Below, piece by piece: positions 6,360-10,311 of a stretch of 10,311 nt of DNA. The stretch is from an uncultured Bacteroidales bacterium (GTDB lineage: Bacteria > Bacteroidota > Bacteroidia > Bacteroidales > Muribaculaceae). The DNA is taken from NCBI GenBank assembly GCA_900554345.1, contig USHH01000060.1, forward strand, positions 1 through 10,311, given 5' to 3'. The position numbers were made by a program, and so were the translations under genes. Within the stretch, counting starts at the first letter, position 1. Each line of letters begins with the position of its first letter. The notes under the pieces were generated by a model. The model was not told the origin of the DNA. It made no database searches and worked only from the letters and a program-made list of their open reading frames with translations.

Positions 6360-6851
6360 TTATCGTTGTTTCATTTTTTGTGTAAGAGCCGACACGACCT
6401 CAGGAGAGTCCTGACACCCGAGCATATACTTCCGGCCATCCTTCAAAGTGACGAGGAAGCAGTCGGAGGCTTTACCATAGTAGGCGAAATACTTTCCAAG
6501 GTCATCCTCGCGGAAGAGTCCGTACCAGCCGAACCAGCCGCCGCTGCCAAAGACCCGCTTGGCGCCCATGGTGGGATTGCATGCCTTGGTCTCCTTGATT
6601 TCCGACAGAGGGATGCTCTTGCTTTTCAGAGGCCGGATGATGGTCAACCGGTCATTGTCGAGGGCAATGGAGAGCGGCATATAAAACAATGTGAACGCCA
6701 CGAGTACGACAATTGTTGCCCATAGAATCCAGACGGCTATCTCATGGTGAGGCTGTCGCTTGGCATACAGGAATACGCCGCAGATAAGGATAGTGGACAG
6801 TATGGAGAGAATCCAGCAGTAAGCGCTGAGCTGCACCCTTTTCTTGATCAT
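6360..6851 (-). CDS. Membrane-anchored bacterial PH-domain protein, function unknown
   Basis: A 163-residue protein with two hydrophobic segments at the N-terminus (about 8-30 and 37-60) followed by a cytoplasmic-type bacterial PH-like domain. The domain is recognised from DNDRLTIIRPLKSKSIPLSEIKE (65-87), the aromatic-glycine stretch VFGSGGWFGWYGLFR (100-114) and CFLVTLKDGRKYMLGCQDSPEVV (131-153). This layout is common in Bacteroidales 'PH domain-containing' proteins without known role. I chose ATG 6851 (protein MIKKRVQL) rather than the longer frame up to 6971, because a consensus minus-strand promoter (6879-6909) lies just upstream of 6851 and would otherwise be inside the coding region. 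It heads a two-gene unit with the acetyltransferase. Confidence 0.75.
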   Translation of the reverse strand: MIKKRVQLSAYCWILSILSTILICGVFLYAKRQPHHEIAVWILWATIVVLVAFTLFYMPLSIALDNDRLTIIRPLKSKSIPLSEIKETKACNPTMGAKRVFGSGGWFGWYGLFREDDLGKYFAYYGKASDCFLVTLKDGRKYMLGCQDSPEVVSALTQKMKQR

Positions 6852-6878
6852 GATGTATAGACTCTTTGATTTCGGAAG

Positions 6879-6909
6879 CAAAATTAATAAAACTTCCGCA
6901 AACTGCAAA
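6879..6909 (-). promoter_or_regulatory. Bacteroidota-type promoter for the PH-domain/acetyltransferase unit
   Basis: Read on the minus strand, TTTG (6909-6906), a 19-base spacer and TAATTTTG (6886-6879) fit the -33/-7 consensus. The -7 element is identical to that of mntA. The predicted start of transcription is about 20 bases before the ATG at 6851, which supports that start codon. Confidence 0.7.
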
Positions 6910-6946
6910 TCGAGTATAAATAACATTATAGCGAACAAAACCAATA

Positions 6947-6979
6947 TATGCGCGAATCCAGACAAAATCACTAACTTTG
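6947..6979 (+). promoter_or_regulatory. Probable Bacteroidota-type promoter for the GNAT fusion gene
   Basis: TAACTTTG (6972-6979) is a perfect -7 element. A weak -33 element, TATG (6947-6950), lies 21 bases upstream. It sits in the 166-base gap between divergent genes, about 37 bases from the -33 element of the minus-strand promoter, with a leader of about 30 bases to the ATG at 7018. Confidence 0.6.
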
Positions 6980-7017
6980 CAACAGATTAAGGAAAGAGCA
7001 TACTTCTTGCTTGGGCA

Positions 7018-8076
7018 ATGCATATGATAGAAACTGAAAGACTTATACTGAGACCGTGGCAGGATGATGACGCCGCCGCCATATACAGATATGCGAGTGA
7101 TCCGGATGTAGGACCGGTTGCAGGCTGGGCGCCGCATACATCCGTGGAAAACAGTCTGGAGATAATCAGGACAGTGTTTTCCGCTCCGGAGATATACGCG
7201 ATGGTGTTGAAAGACAGTGGCGAACCGGTGGGTTGCTGCGGGATAACATTCGCCAATGCAGCCAATGATGATTCGGCGACCTCGAAGGAGGGAGAGATCG
7301 GCTACTGGATCGGCAAGCCATACTGGGGTCGCGGGCTGACGCCGGAAGCGGTCAGGGCTTTGCTCTCGAGAGGCTTCGATGAGCTGGGACTTGATTCGTT
7401 GTGGTGTGTGTATTATGAGGGCAACTCAAAGTCGAAACGCGTATGTGAGAAATGCGGTTTCGCCTATCATCATACCGCCAAGGATGTCGTCTCACCACTC
7501 GGCGATATGCGCACAGAACATCATAATCTCATGACAAAAGCGACCTATGCCAGTATGAATAAAAGCCTATCGAATAATTTGATTTTCAGGAAAGCCGAAG
7601 AGGGAGACGTGACCGCGGCAACGGCGATACTCCGGGCGGCTGCCCGACGGATGCTGGCCGAGGGGAAGAGGCAATGGACCGAGAGCTATCCCGGGGAAGC
7701 CAACGTAAGGAGCGATATCGAGTGCGGCAACGGCTTTGTGTTGGAATATGACGGAACCATAGCCGGATATGGAGCGGTGGTATTCACCGGCGAACCGGCT
7801 TATGATGAGCTTGAGGGCAAATGGCTCACCGACAGACCGTATGTGGTGGTGCATCGCGTAGCCATCAGTCAGGAGATGAAGGGGAAAGGATTAGGCAGAG
7901 CCTTCCTCGAAGCTGTGGAAGGTTATGCGCGCTCCCTGGGAATCAGGAGCTTCAGGATCGACACCAACTACGACAACGAGGCCATGCTCGGTCTGCTCGC
8001 CAAACTCGGGTTCTCCTATTGCGGCGAGGTTGAATATGAGAGCGGCAAGCGCAAGGCCTTCGAGAAGCTGATATAG
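7018..8076 (+). CDS. Tandem GNAT N-acetyltransferase fusion (RimJ/RimL-type domain plus second GNAT domain)
   Basis: A 352-residue protein made of two complete acetyl-CoA-dependent acetyltransferase domains in one frame. Domain 1 (about 3-176) is of the RimJ/RimL type: ETERLILRPWQDDDAAAIYR at the start, acetyl-CoA loop GYWIGKPYWGRGLTPEAV (95-112) and the final N-x-x-S-x-R-V-x-x-K-x-G-F motif (136-148). Domain 2 (about 188-352) is a different GNAT subfamily: FRKAEEGDVTAATAILRAA, loop VAISQEMKGKGLGRAFLE (281-298), DTNYDNEAMLGLLAKLGF (315-332). The linker ASMNKSLSNN holds an in-frame ATG at 7555, so domain 2 could also be made separately, although I see no perfect promoter there. Either ATG 7018 or 7024 can start the protein. 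Substrates are unknown; small amines, antibiotics or protein N-termini are all possible for these families. Confidence 0.88.
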   Translation: MHMIETERLILRPWQDDDAAAIYRYASDPDVGPVAGWAPHTSVENSLEIIRTVFSAPEIYAMVLKDSGEPVGCCGITFANAANDDSATSKEGEIGYWIGKPYWGRGLTPEAVRALLSRGFDELGLDSLWCVYYEGNSKSKRVCEKCGFAYHHTAKDVVSPLGDMRTEHHNLMTKATYASMNKSLSNNLIFRKAEEGDVTAATAILRAAARRMLAEGKRQWTESYPGEANVRSDIECGNGFVLEYDGTIAGYGAVVFTGEPAYDELEGKWLTDRPYVVVHRVAISQEMKGKGLGRAFLEAVEGYARSLGIRSFRIDTNYDNEAMLGLLAKLGFSYCGEVEYESGKRKAFEKLI

Positions 8077-8095
8077 GCGAGTCGTCCATATCCCC

Positions 8096-8130
8096 GACCC
8101 ATATAATGACCCATATAATAAGGAATAAGG
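8096..8130 (+). repeat. Two adjacent short tandem duplications in the GNAT-EamA gap
   Basis: GACCCATATAAT occurs twice back to back (8096-8107 and 8108-8119), and AATAAGG occurs twice directly after it (8117-8123 and 8124-8130). They occupy a third of the 97-base gap between the GNAT gene and the transporter gene. No promoter of the Bacteroidota type is visible in the gap. Confidence 0.9.
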
Positions 8131-8173
8131 CGGCGACGTTATTGAAGACGGACCCAAAAGCAAATACTTCGAC

Positions 8174-9109
8174 ATGAAAGCACATCTCGCCAAAGGCTAT
8201 CTCATGGGGGCTGTGGCGGCCATCGCCTACGGCCTCAATCCCCTTTTCGCCCTCCCCTGCTACGACGCCGGCATGAGTCCGGCGTCGGTATTGTTTTTCC
8301 GCTATCTGCTCGCCATCCCGGTGATGGGGCTTATGCTGTGGGTGAGACGTGGGCATGACGAATTCTCCATAACGCCACGTCAGACACTCATGCTCTGCGG
8401 GGCCGGCATACTGATGGCCGTCTCGTCGCTGTCGCTCTTCGAGAGCTACACCTACATGGACGCCGGGATTGCCTCTACCCTGCTTTTCATCTACCCCATC
8501 ATGGTGGCCCTGATAATGGCGTTGTGGTTTAAGGAACGGTTCTCCCTGATGTCTGTTTTCTGTATTGTGGTGGCCATGTCAGGGATATGGCTTGTCGGAC
8601 GCACTGCGGAAGGAGTGACGGTCAGCCTCACCGGCGCCACACTGGTATTTGTATCATCTCTTACCTACGCCTTATATATAGTGGGCATCAACAAGAGCCA
8701 GCTTGAGACCATGGCCACCCTCAAGGTGATATTCTATGTGCTGGTGTTCGGCCTGCTCGTCATCACGATGCAGATATTCCTGAGCGACTCGGCCATAGAT
8801 ATGCCGCCGACGCCGTTGATATGGCTCAACATCCTGGGTCTGGCGGTGATACCGACAGCGCTGTCGTTTGTGTGCACCACGGGCTCCATCCAGTATATAG
8901 GCGCCACACCGACGGCCATACTCGGAGCCCTCGAGCCGCTGACGGCTGTAGTGGTGGGAGTGCTGGTGTTTGGCGAGTCGATGACCCCACGCATCGCATC
9001 GGGAATCTTTCTTATATTACTTGCTGTGAGCGTGATAGTGGCCGGAGAGAACCTCGAGCAGCACTTGCTGGCCGTGAAACGACTGTTCCCTCGCCGCAAG
9101 CGCAAGTGA
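8174..9109 (+). CDS. EamA/DMT-superfamily transporter
   Basis: A 311-residue inner-membrane protein with ten predicted hydrophobic segments arranged as two five-helix EamA repeats. The first runs from about residue 7 to 142 (YLMGAVAAIAYGLNPLF; ILMAVSSLSLFESYTYMDAGIAS; IYPIMVALIMALWFKERF) and the second from about 151 to 290 (TGATLVFVSSLTYALYIVG; GLAVIPTALSFVCTTGSIQYIG; ILGALEPLTAVVVGVLVFGE). A positively charged tail (KRLFPRRKRK) follows, fitting a cytoplasmic C-terminus. Members of this family export or import amino acids, nucleotides or other small metabolites; the substrate cannot be read from sequence. The gene follows the GNAT fusion by 97 bases on the same strand. Its end lies 8 bases from the end of the convergent cation transporter gene. 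Confidence 0.92.
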   Translation: MKAHLAKGYLMGAVAAIAYGLNPLFALPCYDAGMSPASVLFFRYLLAIPVMGLMLWVRRGHDEFSITPRQTLMLCGAGILMAVSSLSLFESYTYMDAGIASTLLFIYPIMVALIMALWFKERFSLMSVFCIVVAMSGIWLVGRTAEGVTVSLTGATLVFVSSLTYALYIVGINKSQLETMATLKVIFYVLVFGLLVITMQIFLSDSAIDMPPTPLIWLNILGLAVIPTALSFVCTTGSIQYIGATPTAILGALEPLTAVVVGVLVFGESMTPRIASGIFLILLAVSVIVAGENLEQHLLAVKRLFPRRKRK

Positions 9110-9117
9110 GCGGGAAT

Positions 9118-10032
9118 CTACCGGCAGCGTTCAGCCGGCTCCACATGCACATACACTATGAGGTCGTGACCTAAATATTGCCGCAGGCGTCTTTCCGTCT
9201 CCGTGGCAATGGCATGCCCCGCCCTCACCGAGATGTCGGGATCGACCTTGATATGGAACTCCACCACATAGGAATGGCCGTTGCGCCGGCTGCGGTATCG
9301 GTGGGAGGCGCAGACGCCCGGAGTCGACGCCACGATAGACTCGATCTCACGCATCTGGGCGGCAGGAAGGGATGTCTCGAGAAGCTCTTTGAGAGCCGGG
9401 CGGCAGATCTCCACCGCCGAGGCTATGATCAGCAACGCGATCACCATTGAGGCTATGGGGTCGAGCATGCGCCAGCTGTCGCCGAGGAAAATCGATGCAG
9501 CCACTCCAATCACCGTTGCGATCGAGGAGATGGCATCGCTTCGGTGGTGCCATGCGTTGGCGCGCAGCGATGCGGAGTCTATCCTCTGCCCTATGCGGAA
9601 AGTGTATCGAAATAGATATTCCTTGGAAATGATTGAAAAGATGGCCACCACGAGGGTCCAGATGTCGGGGCGCGGGAGCACCTCCCCGTTGAGGGCCTGA
9701 ATGAAAGCCTCGGCTCCTTCCCAACCTATCGCGACAGCGACAATGAGAAGCGCCACTCCAATGATAAGGGAGGCGAGAGTCTCATACTTGCCATGGCCGT
9801 AAGGATGGTCGTCGTCGGCCTTCTTATAAGCAATGCCTATAAAGGCAAGAACAATGAAGTCGGTGGCGAAATCGCTGAGGGAATGATAACCGTCGGCCAC
9901 AAGGGCGTCGCTGTGTCCGAGGTAACCGACGGCCAGCTTCAACACCATCAGCATGGCGTTGATCCAGAAGCCGACCCAAGTGACGCGGCGGATCACCGCC
10001 ACATCACGCGAAGAATCAAGAGATCCGTTCAT
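9118..10032 (-). CDS. Cation diffusion facilitator family transporter (Zn-type residues)
   Basis: A 304-residue divalent-metal/proton antiporter of the CDF family. Six transmembrane segments lie between about residues 15 and 210. Metal-site residues are visible in TM2 (ADGYHSLSDFATD: His50-x3-Asp54, with Asp47 nearby) and TM5 (WHHRSDAISS: His162-x3-Asp166), the HD-HD arrangement usually linked to zinc transport. The conserved DDDHPYGHGKYE loop follows TM2 (73-84). The cytoplasmic C-terminal domain (about 212-304) has the metal-binding ferredoxin-like features SLPAAQMREIESIV, VEFHIKVDP and VYVHVEP. I start at ATG 10032 (MNGSLDSS) because the longer open frame to 10284 would run into the tRNA-Gln gene and its promoter and gives an atypical N-terminus. 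No clear promoter was found upstream on this strand. It is convergent with the EamA gene. Confidence 0.92.
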   Translation of the reverse strand: MNGSLDSSRDVAVIRRVTWVGFWINAMLMVLKLAVGYLGHSDALVADGYHSLSDFATDFIVLAFIGIAYKKADDDHPYGHGKYETLASLIIGVALLIVAVAIGWEGAEAFIQALNGEVLPRPDIWTLVVAIFSIISKEYLFRYTFRIGQRIDSASLRANAWHHRSDAISSIATVIGVAASIFLGDSWRMLDPIASMVIALLIIASAVEICRPALKELLETSLPAAQMREIESIVASTPGVCASHRYRSRRNGHSYVVEFHIKVDPDISVRAGHAIATETERRLRQYLGHDLIVYVHVEPAERCR

Positions 10033-10152
10033 GATAGAAAAAACAGATAAAACCGGCGCATTAAGAATGCATAAGGAAATAACGAGAAATGAGGCAGTTT
10101 CATGTATGCGCAAGATAAGAAATAAAAAAAATGAAAAAAATAGTCCCGAAAA

Positions 10153-10184
10153 TTTGGCTGTAATAAATAAAAGCAGTAATTTTG
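10153..10184 (+). promoter_or_regulatory. Bacteroidota-type promoter for tRNA-Gln
   Basis: TTTG (10153-10156), a 20-base spacer and TAATTTTG (10177-10184) match the consensus exactly and point at the tRNA gene. Transcription would start near 10190, leaving about 70 bases of leader before the mature tRNA. Upstream (10033-10152) the gap to the CDF gene is A-rich with no gene seen. Confidence 0.75.
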
Positions 10185-10202
10185 CAACGTCAAAAGCGAA
10201 AC

Positions 10203-10235
10203 GACGGCGAGCCGTCAGCGAAGAGCAGAGGCTCT
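10203..10235 (+). other. Two small hairpins in the tRNA-Gln leader
   Basis: GACGG/CCGTC pair around the loop CGAG (10203-10216), and AGAGC/GCTCT pair around the loop AGAG (10222-10235). Both are 5-base-pair stems with four-base loops, six bases apart (counting 10217-10221 as the spacer plus flanking A), just before the tRNA. They may be part of the precursor removed by processing; neither is followed by a T tract, so they are not terminators. Confidence 0.5.
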
Positions 10236-10258
10236 GAGGGTATCGTAGAGACAGAGAA

Positions 10259-10311
10259 TGCCTTGTGGTGTAATGGTAGCACACCGGATTCTGGTTCCGT
10301 TTGTGAGAGTT
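10259..10311 (+). tRNA. tRNA-Gln (anticodon CUG), 5' part
   Basis: The first 53 bases of a tRNA cut by the window edge. Acceptor strand TGCCTTG (10259-10265) begins with the T typical of tRNA-Gln, followed by TG (positions 8-9), the D arm GTGTAATGGTAGCAC (10268-10282), the anticodon arm CCGGA-TTCTGGT-TCCGT (10284-10300) with anticodon CTG at 10291-10293, a five-base variable region and the start of the T stem (AGAGT). The first pair of the anticodon stem is a C-U mismatch. The 3' half and the matching acceptor strand are outside the window. Confidence 0.93.

Noticed and set aside
5616..6725. 369-codon plus-strand open frame across mntA, the acetyltransferase and the PH-domain gene
   Set aside because: It runs antisense through three genes with clear family motifs and shows no recognisable domain of its own.
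6852..6971. N-terminal extension of the PH-domain protein by 40 residues
   Set aside because: It would place a near-perfect minus-strand promoter inside the coding region and is atypical for the family.
8102..8119. Two TATAAT boxes resembling E. coli -10 elements
   Set aside because: Bacteroidota housekeeping promoters use TAnnTTTG; the boxes are by-products of a 12-base duplication and no -33 element fits.
9121..9138. CCGGC/GCCGG hairpin as terminator between the convergent EamA and CDF genes
   Set aside because: The stem is only five pairs, lies inside the CDF coding region and has no T tract.
10033..10284. N-terminal extension of the cation transporter by 84 residues
   Set aside because: It crosses the tRNA-Gln gene and its promoter, and the family normally starts about where ATG 10032 is.

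Overview
The window looks like the chromosome of a member of the Bacteroidota, most likely order Bacteroidales; a Muribaculaceae-type gut lineage is only a guess. The reasons are promoters of the TTTG-N19-21-TAnnTTTG type in front of several genes, start codons without Shine-Dalgarno sequences, tightly packed GC-rich genes, and protein types typical of that order (long SpeA arginine decarboxylase, ArgR, membrane PH-domain protein, a UVR-tailed protein).

Left part (1-5047, plus strand). The tail of a protein with a UVR motif is followed by argR with its own promoter. Next comes an ArgC-like gene whose product keeps the family fold signatures but lacks the catalytic cysteine and part of the nucleotide-binding glycine motif. 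A perfect array of 26 seven-base units fills almost all of the gap to a short, tail-less single-stranded DNA-binding protein gene. Then follow speA (arginine to agmatine) and truA (tRNA pseudouridine synthase). Three of the first four complete genes relate to arginine, but their order is not the usual argR-argG-argC-argD arginine biosynthesis cluster.

Middle (5036-6851, minus strand). An AT-rich MntA-HepT (MNT-HEPN) toxin-antitoxin pair with its own consensus promoter sits tail-to-tail against truA and overlaps its last codons. Beside it is a two-gene unit of a membrane PH-domain protein and a hexapeptide-repeat acetyltransferase.

Right part (6852-10311). Divergent promoters separate the PH-domain gene from a tandem GNAT-GNAT fusion, followed by an EamA/DMT transporter (both plus). 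A cation diffusion facilitator lies on the minus strand, convergent with the transporter. The window ends inside a tRNA-Gln(CUG) gene preceded by a consensus promoter and a leader that can form two small hairpins.

Most genes are ordinary. The points that stand out are the cysteine-less ArgC homologue beside an ArgR with an altered arginine-binding motif, the two-letter heptamer array, the GNAT-GNAT fusion and the MntA-HepT insertion. No clearly new defence or mobile system is visible.
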